Shown: positions 41,128 through 52,349 of the stretch, piece after piece
Numbering within the stretch: the first letter of the stretch is position 1
Layout: each line of letters starts with the position of its first letter
NCBI RefSeq assembly: GCF_004359215.1
Contig: NC_090612.1
Coordinates: 3,301,475 to 3,365,474, forward strand
Length of the DNA stretch: 64,000 nucleotides
Source of the DNA: Bremia lactucae
Taxonomy: Eukaryota; Oomycota; Peronosporomycetes; Peronosporales; Peronosporaceae
Direction of reading: 5' to 3'
Translations under genes and position numbers: made by a program
The notes under the pieces: generated by a model
What the model was told of the DNA's origin: nothing
The model's input: the letters and a program-made list of their open reading frames with translations, nothing else
Database searches by the model: none

Positions 41128-44100
41128 ATGCCCGTCGCCGCGCTCTACCGCACCGTCGGCCACCCGGAGAAAGCTCGATTAATATTTAATGCTCAGCTAT
41201 ATCAGCATTTGAAGAACATTGCCAAGAATCGGGAAATAACTGCTGTACCGGGCGTACCCACCATTTCGAGCAATAGCAGCATGCGCCCAACGCAATCCAT
41301 GGTCCTTAACGGTGCCGGCCGCTCAACGGAGCTTAATGGCTGGAGCTTAGAGAAAAAGATGATGGCATTGGCCGAGGTTCTTGATCTTCTTCGCTGCCCC
41401 TTCTTCTTCTACCTCGACTTTGGCACAGCAGCAGCGACCAACGCGTCAACCGGAGCAAGCGCCAGCACGTCTGGGGATCGCAAACTAATGTACCATTCGT
41501 ATTTTAAAAAGATGCTACCGCTGCACGTGGGGCAAATTGTACTTCTTGATTTGTGGTACGTTTTTATCGTCAAATGAGTTGGGCATTGGCAAAATGAGCT
41601 CATTGCCCTTGTACCCCATGCGTAGGGTCTATCTTATGGACATGGTCGATCACGTGCCCGTGCGTAATCGTTGCCGTGCATTGTATATGCAGGCAGCAGT
41701 GTATATCTGTCGTCGTGTGGAGTTTATTGAAGGATATCCGCTCGATGGACAACAAGTTCATGTCGACTCTCTTGTGTCCAAGCGATTTAATATATTATTA
41801 GATCGGAGTGTCCGGTATTGCTCCATCAAGATGCGCAAGGCGCGATCGATGGCTGAAGACCATCGCTTCTTTGTCGCGCATATCTTTACTGCTGTATACT
41901 TTCGATTTCCATTTGCGACTCCGAAATTGCTAGAAGCGGTGTTGCAAGGCACGGAAAAACTTGAGGGAGTCGAAGAAGCTTTTGACAATGGTAAAAGTGC
42001 TTTTAATCAAGCTTTAAAAAATGAAAAGACAAGCCTTCGGTCTAGTCAAGCAAAGCGTCAACGAGCTCGCCGTGAAGGTCTTATTCGCAGTTTACGGAGC
42101 CCTCGAAATTATTGCCGTCATTGGAATGATCTCTCTGGTAGATTTTTTTTTTTTAAATTCCGTGATACAGCTTTTGAATTTTTGATTGATCTGACACGTT
42201 TTTTTTGATATGTTGAATGGGATTTTGGTAGAGACAAAGTGTCGTCCTGATCGCATTAGTGGCGTCGACCTGCAGCTCGAGATTTTTTCGTCCTTTTCAC
42301 AGTACAAATCGAATCGCGGGACCGTTCGTTTGGTCGTACCTGTGGACGGTGGTAGCCTTCCAAAGATTCCACGGGATATGGTGATGAAAAGGTCGAGTAC
42401 GCAGTTGATTGACGCTGCATTGGAAGCAGTGTTTCAGCAAGGCATGACTCGTGTTGGTGAGGAACAAGAGGTGACCTTTATCTATCAGCTTCCGTTACTA
42501 TATATTGGCCACAAGCTTCAAAATGACGCATTTGTGAAGCTAACTGTAACTAGTCAAGAAAGGATGGAGGATGGATTGGCTGTTTTTATTGAACGAGTGA
42601 ACTCGCCTGGTCGAGATGACCTTCTGGCCATCACTTTTGTAACGGCGATCTTGAATGATGTGACCACGTGGTGCAATTATCGCTACGGCGATGGACGTAT
42701 GTTGTGGCATTGCGTGCCCGGGTACTTTGCGCTTGTGCGACTGTATGTAGCAGCATTTACGCGCATGTGTCAGCGACGATCACGGTCGACGACTGCTGCT
42801 TCGTCCATGCCTTCGGTCAGTCGTATTCTCTCGATTATTGAGGGCAAAATGAGCGACCCGTGGGAAGATTATTGGAATGATCGAGAAATTGATGCTGTTA
42901 TGGATGCAGGTGGTGAAGTCCTTAAGAACGAAGCACTGGTGAACGTATTCATGCAAGTTATTCTCGAAAGCACCAATATGCACGACCCTACAAGTGTTAA
43001 TTACTCGTTTAATATCTTGCAACGAATGCTTGAAACGGCTTCAATGGCGGCATTGCCTCCTGCCAGCAAAGTTCCTTCTGGAAAAATCAAGAGTCGTGTA
43101 CGTTATTGCCTTGGAGCGGCATTTGATGGTGAATACTTTTTAAGCAACATGCGCAGCGCTTTACAATCGTCTCATGTCCAAACGTTACTGAAAGTTCTGA
43201 CATGTCTTTACAATTGCATTGGTACAGTCAACCTCATGCACTCAGGATGATGTTGATCTTGTTACTGAGTTTATGCTGAATCGTGTTATACTAGACTTAT
43301 TGCCAACTGCTGCCCGCAAACGTCTTGTGGCGGAACTTATATTACGCGACAATTTTTTTCAATTTTTCTTGCACTGGAATGAAGAGGTAAGTGGACTCTT
43401 TCCATTGCTGTGCGTGCGTTTGACCTGAGGTGCTGGAATTGTATGCTTTAATGAATAGATTCGAAAGATCTTTTCGTACATGATTGTATTTAAGACATCC
43501 GCTTCGAATCGATTAAATTTGCCCAGTGCATCAGATCGAATATTGCTCGCACAGACGCCATTTTTTGAAATTGGACCACAGGAACAGACATGTCACTCAA
43601 GTATCTCGGCTGCGTCACCGGCACTGAGTTACTTTAGTGCTCTTAGTGAGCTAGCACAAGCGATGTTGCGCCCTACTGCAGATAGTACAATGGATCCAAT
43701 TAAGAAGGCAGCAGTGGGACAGAAAGCTCTTCGACGCCTCATTAATTGGGATGCTAGTGCGAGGTTAAAGCGCCCATCCACTAGCGGGAATACTGTTTTT
43801 CGAGAAAGTCTTGTTGATGAGGAATTGTCGGTCGATCTTTCAATTGCAAGCAAACTAGATGCGAATTTTAAAATGATTGCCGAGCAAATTGATTTACCAA
43901 AACACCGGGGTGAGATTTTTAAAAAATCTGATGCGAATGGCACTCAGAAGCAATATTTTCCACACGAACTGGAAGCATACGTAGAGCGCGCGTTATTACA
44001 ATACGTGTTGATTCTGTGGGAATATTATGAAGCAGCATTTGAGAATCCGACAAACATGCCCGTTGCTCCGTCTCTTGAATTCACCATTTCCGTGCCATTT

Positions 44101-44242
44101 TTATCCGACTAACTCGAGACGAAAAGTGTATTTACTGCAACTTCTTGTCAATAGCTACTCATTGAGTGGTCCGTGGGATTACAAGGGTCCGCTTAGACTT
44201 GAGCGTATAGACTTAGCTGGTGAAACATTTCTTTTCTGCTGA
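41128..44242 (+). CDS. Large multi-exon protein of unknown function, possibly UPF0592/DUF1765-like
   Basis: A chain of plus-strand frames forms one gene. Exon 1 41128-41555 (starts MPVAALYRTVGHPEKAR); exon 2 41626-42137; a probable intron 42138-42231; an exon to about 43220; another frame to 43386; intron 43387-43458 (GTAAGT...AATAG); last exon from 43459 (IRKIFSYMIVFKTS). Helix-rich, soluble, no catalytic motif seen. The pattern 'LLKVLTCLYNCIG' followed by 'FFQFFLHWNEE' and 'IRKIFSYMIVFK' recalls fungal/oomycete UPF0592 (DUF1765) proteins, but this is a weak recollection. Two joints lack splice signals: near 43222-43245 and at 44100-44112, where reading shifts by one base into 'NSRRKVYLLQLLVNSYSLSG'. 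Sequencing errors or decay could explain both. Confidence 0.55.
41556..41625 (+). other. Intron 1 of the multi-exon gene (70 bp)
   Basis: Donor GTACGTTT, acceptor CCATGCGTAG after a pyrimidine-rich stretch; joins ...LLDLW to VYLMDMVDHV.... Confidence 0.7.
43387..43458 (+). other. Intron of the multi-exon gene (72 bp)
   Basis: Donor GTAAGTGG, acceptor ATGAATAG; joins ...FLHWNEE to IRKIFSYM... in phase 0. Confidence 0.8.
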
Positions 44243-44699
44243 ATACTGTGATTGTTGCGCCCGCTGACAAAATAGAGCAATGTATATTAGCGACGAATTC
44301 TATCAACGCTTTCAGATAAAATCTGATCATCTGTACCATGCAGCGGCTCGGTTGTAAACATTCGCACGTTTCCTAGACGCACACGCTTCCAGTCTCGTTT
44401 TCGACGTGCAAAGAGATTCTCATGCTCCTTTTTGTCTGCTGTGCGGCCTTGACACGACAAGATTGCGAAATGTAAATTAACAATGCCACGAACAAGTTTA
44501 AAGGTCACTTTACTCGGATGATTTTGTTTTCGCTTGTGTGTGGTCCGACAAGTAGAGAGCTGATACAAAAAAAAAAACACACCAGATTACAAATGGTGGA
44601 CATGACTACGCTAATGACACAAAACCGCAGCGTTTGCCTCCAAATCGTCGCGGTTGATCGTATGTTGTACGAATGTACGTAACCACCACTAAATCAAAG
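44243..44699. other. Region between two converging genes
   Basis: Holds presumed 3' UTRs only. A minus frame at 44287-44580 lacks recognisable features. Confidence 0.4.
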
Positions 44700-45400
44700 T
44701 TACAAGAATTCGTCAAACACACGTAATCCTTTCGTAACCTCTTTCTCGCGTACCCGTGCGTCCACATTGCGCAGCAAATGATTCTTGGTGCGTACAACAG
44801 TCGCAAGGAAATTCTCGTCACGCAATTTATCGCGGTTTCCTTCTTCGATACACTTAAGTACGAACTCGCGCAACGGCTGGTACGCGCCCTTGACCAAGTC
44901 AGGACACTCGTGGAGTTCCATAAACTCAAACACTTCCATTTTAAGCACGAGCGGTGCCAATTCATCCGCTAGTCCTCCTTCTACCGTAACGCATACAGTG
45001 TGCACCCCTGCATTCTCGAGACAAATGTCCTGAACGTAGTAGACACCGTTGGGGAAGGCGGTACTGACGCGCTCGTTAAAGACCACCTTGTCCTCATTCT
45101 GAATGGTTACACGAAGCGCTGCCACTGCACGAGATTTCACAACCGTCGGCTTTCCGTTCTCAATGCAAGCCACATAGAAACCCACGTAACTACACTGACA
45201 AAACGATAGGATTTGTCAGCGACTTTTTATTCAAGCAATAATTCAAAGAGAACAGCCGACCGAAAGAATGAAAATTGGAGCGGAATACGCTCCGGCAGCA
45301 ATTCGGCCCACTTGTCGGCAATTGGAAAAAGCTGGTAGCCGTCAGCAAGCGAGAGGTTGCGCTTGATCGTAATTGGTTTGAGGTTCTTGAGCGTCATGTC
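44700..45400 (-). CDS. Unknown small protein, head-to-head with the carrier gene
   Basis: Two minus frames. The first, from about 45398 (MTLKNLKPITIKRNLSLADG), ends at a stop at 45227. The second covers 45185-44700 ('VGFYVACIENGKPTVVKSRA' to 'KGLRVFDEFL'). TTTTGTCAG before the second frame looks like a splice acceptor. A donor GTTCTC about 60 bases upstream would join RSA to CSYVGF in phase 0, giving about 200 aa, but the donor is weak. The middle alternates short hydrophobic strands ('VYYVQDICLENAGVHTVCVT'), suggesting a beta-sandwich; the C-terminal third is helical and charged. No family recognised. The start lies about 140 bases from the carrier ATG, so a shared promoter is likely. Confidence 0.55.
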
Positions 45401-45539
45401 TTGGTAAAATAAAAATTCGTAATTTTCTATCATGACCATTCTAATAGAGAGGGTTTTCAAAAAAAAAAGATGCACGTCATAAAATCCTTTATTGCGGCAC
45501 ATCGATCTTGGAAATTGGTGCCTCTCTTCCTAATATCAA

Positions 45540-46418
45540 ATGTCCCCTCCACCTGCGTCTGGCAAGAAAGTGGGTCCTCGGGATCTTATCAATGGCGGCC
45601 TGTTGCAGTGCGTAGAGGCCGCGACACTCGGTATGCCCTTTGAAGTTTGGAAAACACGCATGGGTCGTTTTCGCACCGAGACAACGCTGCAGGCCTTTCG
45701 CAATGTGATGCAGGAAGGTGGCGGTATTTCTGCCTTCTGGGCGGGTACGGGACCCAAAATGGTCGAGTCAGGCTCGAAAGGGGCTATTTTGCTCTACTCT
45801 AAAGAGGCCATTGCCGACTCGTTACTTGCCGCTGGTGTGGGTAAGAGCGCTACGGGTTTTCTGGCCGGAGCCGGCGGTGGTGTATGCCAGGTCGTAGTCA
45901 TGGGCCCCTGCACCTTTCTAGTTACTGGCGCCGTCACTGGCGACCGCTCTATCTCTACCATGCAGCGCATCCATAACGTATACGGCGCCCACGGTGTTAA
46001 AGGTTTCTACCCTGGCGGCACCGCCATCGCCTTTCGTCAAGCCACGAATTGGGCCTCTCGTCAAGGCTTTACCGAGATTGTTCGTGGCCAATTTAAGGTC
46101 TTATTTCACGGCGACAAGGACGCAAAGCTTACGGTGGCTCAGGAGGCCAGCGCAGGTATAGTGGGTGGTGGCTTAGCGTGTTGGAACCACCCGTTTGAAG
46201 TGGCACGCATTCAGATGCAGAGCGCCGCCGACCGCGGTGAGCCCAAACAAAACATGATGCAAGTGTTTCGTACTGTTATCAAGGAGCAGGGGTACGGCGG
46301 TCTTTTTAAGGGCATCGTACCACGTCTTGGGCTCGGTATTTGGCAGACACTTTTTATGGTCACCGGAGCTAAGCTCGTACGCCAAGCCCTCGAGGATAGG
46401 GAAGCCGGAAAGAAATAG
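45540..46418 (+). CDS. Mitochondrial carrier, citrate/2-oxoglutarate (YHM2-like)
   Basis: 292 aa in a single exon, normal for the mitochondrial carrier family. Repeat 1 carries MPFEVWKTRMG (residues 32-42) and repeat 3 HPFEVARIQMQS (217-228), both fitting Px[DE]xx[KR]; repeat 2 has the degenerate MGPCTFLVTG (121-130). 'AFRQATNWASRQGF' and 'RLGLGIWQTLFMV' match the characteristic positions of yeast Yhm2, which exchanges citrate for 2-oxoglutarate across the inner mitochondrial membrane and so supports cytosolic NADPH. Six membrane helices are expected. Substrate is inferred from similarity. A second complete copy (57109-57987) and a partial one (51616-51930) are present, probably from assembly. 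Confidence 0.88.
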   Translation: MSPPPASGKKVGPRDLINGGLLQCVEAATLGMPFEVWKTRMGRFRTETTLQAFRNVMQEGGGISAFWAGTGPKMVESGSKGAILLYSKEAIADSLLAAGVGKSATGFLAGAGGGVCQVVVMGPCTFLVTGAVTGDRSISTMQRIHNVYGAHGVKGFYPGGTAIAFRQATNWASRQGFTEIVRGQFKVLFHGDKDAKLTVAQEASAGIVGGGLACWNHPFEVARIQMQSAADRGEPKQNMMQVFRTVIKEQGYGGLFKGIVPRLGLGIWQTLFMVTGAKLVRQALEDREAGKK

Positions 46419-46842
46419 CATAAATCTGGTGCGCACGCAAGATGAGATATGAGAATTACGTTTATTCGTTTTTCAAACAAATATTGAAGTAGATTATCTC
46501 GTTTATGGGTATTTTTAACATGGCTAGTTAATTCTGAAGCTAAAGTGTATGCTCCAGATAAGCGTAGTAATTTAATTTCTGTTTCTTAATGACATTGGAG
46601 TTGTCGTGGGTAGGCGAGTGTATGCACTTTTCACGGCAACGTTGTTCATTACTTCGTTCACAATTCAGCAGAAGACGAGTTTGTGAGTCGTCGTAGTGAG
46701 GCAAAAAAGAGTCATAGTTTTCTTAAAAATATATTTTATTCTGCTGTTGAAAATAATTATTTTAGTTGCGTAATTTCTAAATAAATTATAAGTATTTAAT
46801 TTTCATTTTGCTATTAAAAAAGGGAACCCGTTAATGTTTCTG
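46419..46842. other. 3' flank of the carrier gene
   Basis: Non-coding. It is matched by 57988-58411 (near-identical) and by 51931-52349 (clearly diverged, several indels). Confidence 0.6.
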
Positions 46843-47278
46843 ATGTGCCGGTGTATCGTTACATGAAATTATCACTTAAAGGCTGTTAATTAATATATTA
46901 TCTGATAGGAAGATAATATTTGGAATATATTACTTTACGTAGTAATACTCCGATAGCTTATCCACTGGTAGAAATAGGCCATTATATCAAATTGCTCCGC
47001 GGTCCAGCTGGACACGCGCGCAAAGAGAGAGACATATAAAACTTTATTACATGTTTTGTATTAGTATATAATTAGGTTAGTATTAAATAGATAGAAAGAG
47101 AAGAACTTAATTATATGTAATATAGTTTACTTTTAACCCTCTTTTAAAGGAAGTGTTTTAAAGAGAGGCTTCCACTGCACGTACTTAGTGTACATGAAGT
47201 GACGTGAGGTACCACTCGCACTGAAGCAGTGCGAGTGGACTTGTACTGAAGCAGTACAAGTCGGCAATGCCTTGTTTA
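46843..47278 (+). repeat. LTR-B (5' LTR of B4)
   Basis: Starts TGTGCCGGTGTATCG (variant of TGTAACGGGGTGTATCG) and ends ATGCCTTGTTTA, with primer-binding region TCCTGGCAGCACTTTG after it. Two perfect hairpins with AAG loops occupy 47212-47261. Confidence 0.8.
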
Positions 47279-47329
47279 TCCTGGCAGCACTTTGTTGTCC
47301 GTCTAAGGATCACAGTTCTATCATCTAAC

Positions 47330-48343
47330 ATGGACATGTTAGATGATATTGGGAATACGCATCACGTTTTGCGAGATAGCTACTCCTTTCCGAGTGACAT
47401 AGAAAGAATTGCGGTCGAACGAATGAGTTTGACGGTAGCAAAGACGCCACATTGACCATGCTATCCGGTTTGGACAGAGATGCCCTCCATATAGCCATCG
47501 CCAAGTTCATACAATATGAACTTGACGAGGTGAAGGAGAAGGTAGCCTTGCTTAGTCAGCAAGGCTCTCAACAGGCAGAACTGTTGAGGTTACAACAGGT
47601 ACAGACCCCTGTATCTGGGATGACGCACGCGCGTCGTCCCGAAACCTTACAGATAGACATCGCTTATTATCGGGGAGTCGAAGAAGACTCCCTCATTAGA
47701 TGGTTCGTTGAGTTGGACGATGTCATAAGGGTTCGTCACATCGTCGACAGCAAATGCAAGCCGCTTTTGCTCAGTCAAATTTGGCTGGTCGTGCCAAAAC
47801 ATAGGCACTAGGCCTTAAGTTGCGCGACCCATATGTCTTTGGGTCGCAAGAGACTTTTAAAGCCCAGCTCAAACAGACGTTTGAACCGCCTATAGCTGAG
47901 TTCAGAGCTCGATCAGAGCTTCTGAAACTCAAGCAACTCAAGCGTGATGTTCACGCATATGCCCAGCAAATACAACTCTTAGCGAGTTGTATAACAAACA
48001 ATCCAGTCCATGAACACACGTAGGTTACGGTGTTCATGCAAGGGCTACGAATGGTCCCGTAGAGACCCACCTGTTCCGCTTGCAACTGGATACACTTGAA
48101 GAAGCAATATCCGTTGCTGAACAGGAGGACTTTTGTTTTAGACAGGCTCAAGCTAGTTCGTCATCGTATCGTCCTCCAAGACGACACGAGCTTGGAGGTC
48201 CAGAAGCTATGGACCTCTTTTATGTCGAAAGCGAAAAACCTCGCTTTTCGAACAATAAGCGATTGCAGAAACGCAATCGCTGTCAAAAGTTAGGACACTA
48301 CTCTCATGAGTGTAGTGCCACGTTCAGTACCTCTTGGTACTGA
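47330..48343 (+). pseudogene. Gag of element B4, interrupted
   Basis: N-terminus MDMLDDIGNTHHVLRDSYS, capsid blocks 'IAYYRGVEEDSLIRWFVELD' and 'LKQTFEPPIAEFRARSELLK', and the zinc-knuckle region 'RNRCQKLGHYSHEC' near 48.3 kb. At least three frame shifts (about 47455, 47811, 48023). Confidence 0.8.
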
Positions 48344-48499
48344 ACGTAATTATGGACCGGTTGCCGAAAAGGGCAACGGTCGCGGGCCCGACGTTGTTGC
48401 GAAATCGCAACAGCGAGGCGGACCGCCAAAAGACGGTCGGGGTCAGTACGGGCGCAACGCCCTTCTGATCCAGCAACCTCATGAGAATTTGCATATCTC

Positions 48500-49000
48500 T
48501 TGACTAAAGTTGCTCTAAACATACAATCATTATATGTCTCTACACCTGGTGATGAGGTATCCCTGATCACCTTGAAGTGAAAAGTGACAAATGCTTTGTC
48601 ACTTTGAGCCCCAGTGGAATGTGGGGCACCGAATAACTTAATTCGCCAGTCGCTAGAGAATCGTAGGCTCAAATATGTTGAGCGCGACATCCTTCCAACG
48701 AGGGATGACGGTCCGTCTAGCGACAGGCGCATCGTTAACTAATGAAACGCGAAGTGAAATTCCACTAAACGTTAAAATATTACAGTACGATGATGATTTC
48801 ATCGTACTGGATTTGGATGACAAATTTGATGTCATCTTAGGTTTACCTTGGCTCAAAAAATATGAGCCAGGAATGAGCTGGCAGCATCGATCCGTAAAGA
48901 TGCCTGTCACTTGTTCATCAGATAGCCATCTGATGAGCATTTCGGAGCGTCCACAAGCGTGTGGATGTGTGCGAATGCCTCACTTGTGGTACAGTTAGTA
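48500..49000 (+). pseudogene. Retropepsin-like protease region of element B4
   Basis: 'DDFIVLDLDDKFDVILGLPW' fits the D-x-ILG-x-W end of clan AA retropepsins. The active-site DTG/DSG part is not clear: the likely upstream position is shifted out of frame. Confidence 0.6.
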
Positions 49001-49278
49001 CGGCTGCATGTACGTTGCCGGCGGCTGTGCGAGAGCACACGCAGCACCGAAAGTCCACCACTCGAATAAGTAAAGTGGATTTAGACATGAATTTACGCCT
49101 AGCGGGCGACATTCAAGGAATATACTGGTTGTCCAAAAGGGACAACACGATGATCCTAGGTCGAGTAGAGAGTCGACCGTAGACGACCCGACTGTGACAG
49201 CGCAATCACAGTTGGAAGATGCTGAGGGAATAAGTCCCACGTACTTGAGGAGAGACTCCTCAAACAGTTAATGCGAAA

Positions 49279-51614
49279 GTGATTGGACTTCGACATCCCG
49301 AGAGATTTATCCCTCGTCAGCCTGTGGAAAAATCCCAGGAATATATTGAGACATTGAATGTCTTGATTAATGACGGATCAAGAGTAGGGGCTTATACTCT
49401 TGATCTGTATGCGCCTCCAAAGTTAACTTCGGAGATAAAGCAATTACCTACCCTAGATAAAAAGCGGTTCTTGCGAGGTCTGCATAGTGGTAGAATCAAG
49501 CAGATCTGTGTCACAGAGAACGAATACGTAACCGAAATTCATTCAGCGGTAATCTTTGCAGAGAACGAACGTGTCTCAGTAGCTCATCGACGGACGAAAG
49601 TGACCTCGATGTGAAGACGCGATTTGAGAGATATACTAATCAATCCTGGGAGTCAATTATGATAAAACCTTTTTACAAAGATTTGATTGAATTCAGTGAT
49701 GTATTCCGTGAAACAGTTCCATGCAAGATGCCTCAGGATAAAGCACTCGACATGAGATCGAGCTCGAACCGGGCTCTAGGTAATGTGTCATGAGGCATGA
49801 AGCAGTGGCCACTGCCTCGTGAACAAGTTCTTACGATCGACAAATTCTTTATCAATCTATCAAAAGCGGGCCATGTAAGGGTGTCAATCTCCCCACATAG
49901 CTCTCCGAACTTCTAAGTGTGAAAGGCACAGGAGGGTGGCGGATAGTGCACTCATTAAAAATACTGAATGCTGCAACGGTACCGGATCAAACGATGATAC
50001 CTAGAATAGGCGTATTTATCGATGGTATGTCTAAGAGTACCATATTTTCGTCTATTGATCTGATTAATTGATTTTTATTTGATCCTTATACGTGAACGGG
50101 ACATCCCGTAAACAGCAGAGAGCACTCACAGTGGGATGCTCTAAGAATGGCTAGTAATGCCACAGGGGCGTAGTAACGCCCCAGTAACATTTAACATATG
50201 CGAAACAAAATGTGTTGAGACCGGTGCGAATTCTCACACCGAATTATTTTGACGATGTATTCGCCAATATCCGGGCCATGGACGGAAAGACGGACGTGGA
50301 AGTTCGTATAACTCACGTTCGTAAGGCTCTTACACCTTGCGAAAGCATAAGCTGTACGCAAATCTCAAGAAGTGTATATTCGCTGCAAGCGAAATACCAC
50401 TTCTTGGGCTCATCGTCGGTAAACACGACGTGCTCCCTGATCCCGAAAAAGATCAAGGCAATTACCGACTGGTCAGTTTCAGTCGATGCCAAGGGTCTTA
50501 GAGAGTTCCTTGGTTTAGCGGCGTACTTGCACAAGAACTCTCGCAATTATGCCGAGATGACAATTCATCTCTCTTGTCTCTTAAAAAAGACGAGTTATGG
50601 TTTTGGAACACTTATTGTCAGCGTTTGTTTGAAGGTATACAGCAAAGCTTGATGCAATCGCCCATCTTGACGATTGCAGATCAAGACAGACCATTTCATA
50701 TGGTCTGTGACGCCAGCGATTTCGCAATCATCTGTGCGTTAATGCAATAAGATACGGATGACGCGGAGTGCGTTGTCTGTTACCAATCGCATCAGCTGCA
50801 ACGAGCTGAACGCAGTTTCTCAGTGCATGACAAGGAGCTCCTTGCCATGAAATATGCACTGGCTAAATTTAAGGTCAATCTCCTCGGAGATAGACCGTTC
50901 ATCGTAAATACGGACCATGCGTCATTACACACGGCCGTAAACAGCCCACACCTCTCGCAAAGAATGGCGAGGTGGTTATTCTTCTTCGCGGAGTATAATT
51001 TCTCCGTCGAATATAAACCAGGACGACTTAATGTCGTCGCTAATGCGTTATCACGCCGACTTGATTACGAGTCGGCAGTGCACCGCAACAGTGAAAATAA
51101 TCCCACTGTTGCGACACTCACTACGAGTGTTCCGTCATCAACCTTAGTTGATGACATAAAGAAAGCCTATACAGAAGGTAAAGACCTTCTATGTTTAATG
51201 GATCATCTAATGAATCCATCCAATAAATCTTATAAAATTTACCGGCTTTATATTGATCGTCATCCGATCGATACACAACACGCAACGGCTTATTGTATTA
51301 ATTACATAGCCGTTGCCGGCGACACTCCACGTATTGTCGTCCCAACTCACAATGATTTGCGCTTGCGCATCATGTATGAGTGTCACGATGCGCCAACAAG
51401 AGGGCATCGTGGACGTGAGAAGACTTTCCGCACTGTAAGTCGCGACTTTTACTGGCCCCGCCAGTATCAGTTTGTGCGCAAGAACATTCGTGCTTGCGAG
51501 GTTTGTGAACGGGTGAAGCCTAGCCCTTCATCCTGTGCATTTTTCAACCTCTAGCGCTTCCGGCTAAATGTTGGCAGTCCGTATTGATGGACTTCATCTT
51601 CGGATTTCCCGAAG
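49279..51614 (+). pseudogene. RT, RNase H and integrase start of element B4
   Basis: Finger region fragments at 49279-49793; palm 'TPNYFDDVFANIRAMDGKT' (50212-50652) with FDD; RNase H 'HDKELLAMKYALAKF' and 'VVANALSRRLDYE' at 50823 onward; integrase zinc finger 'YECHDAPTRGHRGREKTF' and 'CEVCERVKPSPSS' to 51554; then 'GLHLRIS' up to the N. Confidence 0.8.
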
Positions 51615-51615
51615 N
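51615..51615. other. Single-N contig junction
   Basis: Left: family B integrase. Right: middle of the carrier gene. The joined frame is an artefact, not a fusion gene. Confidence 0.85.
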
Positions 51616-51930
51616 TTTCACGGCGACAAGGACGCAAAGCTTACGGTGGCTCAGGAGGCCAGCGCAGGTATAGTGGGTGGTGGCTTAGCGTGTTGGAACC
51701 ACCCGTTTGAAGTGGCACGCATTCAGATGCAGAGCGCCGCCGACCGCGGTGAGCCCAAACAAAACATGATGCAAGTGTTTCGTACTGTTATCAAGGAGCA
51801 GGGGTACGGCGGTCTTTTTAAGGGCATCGTACCACGTCTTGGGCTCGGTATTTGGCAGACACTTTTTATGGTCACCGGAGCTAAGCTCGTACGCCAAGCC
51901 CTCGAGGATAGGGAAGCTGGAAAGAAATAG
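51616..51930 (+). CDS. Partial copy of the YHM2-like carrier (residues 189-292)
   Basis: The last 104 residues of the carrier, identical in protein to 46104-46418, with one base difference near the end (GAAGCTGG for GAAGCCGG). The 5' part is missing because the piece begins at the N. Confidence 0.85.
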   Translation, partial: FHGDKDAKLTVAQEASAGIVGGGLACWNHPFEVARIQMQSAADRGEPKQNMMQVFRTVIKEQGYGGLFKGIVPRLGLGIWQTLFMVTGAKLVRQALEDREAGKK

Positions 51931-52349
51931 CATATATCTGGTGCGCACGCAAGATGAGATATAAGAAAACGCGCAGCAATTACGTTTATTCGTTTTTCAA
52001 ATAAATATTGAAGTGGATTATCTCGTGCATGGGTATTTTGAATATGGCTAGTATATTCTGAAGCTAAAGTTTATGCTCCATATAAGCGTAGTAATTTATT
52101 TTTTGTTTTTTAATGAGATTGGGGTTGTCGTGGGTAAGCGAGTGTATGCACGTTTCCCGGCAACATTGCTCATTACTTTGTTCACAATTCAGCAGAAGAC
52201 GAGTTTGCGAGGCGTCGTAGTCATACTTTATAAAGCTATTTCATTCTGCTGTTGAAAATAATTATTCTAGTTTCGTAATTTCTAAATATATTATAAGTAT
52301 TTGATATTTAAAAAGGGAACCGGTATCGCCAACGTTTCAGATGTGCCCA
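51931..52349. other. 3' flank of the partial carrier copy
   Basis: Homologous to 46419-46842 but with many substitutions and indels (for example a 13-base insertion near 51965). Confidence 0.6.

Larger units (their letters stand above)
46843..51614 (+). mobile_element. Ty3/Gypsy family B element B4, ends at a single N
   Basis: LTR (46843-47278), gag (47330-48340), protease region (48.5-49.0 kb), RT (about 49.3-50.65 kb), RNase H and integrase zinc finger (50823-51554). It stops at the N at 51615 in the integrase core. Many stops. 58412-63183 is an almost identical copy that extends 440 bases further. Confidence 0.85.

Noticed and set aside
42138..42170. 33-base intron in the large unknown gene
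   Set aside because: Too short and leads to a stop; the 94-base alternative to 42231 keeps the frame.
47212..47261. CRISPR-like repeat array
   Set aside because: The repeats are hairpins within LTRs with no spacers; the genome is eukaryotic.
51568..51930. Fusion protein of integrase and mitochondrial carrier
   Set aside because: The join is a single N between two known sequences, so an assembly artefact.
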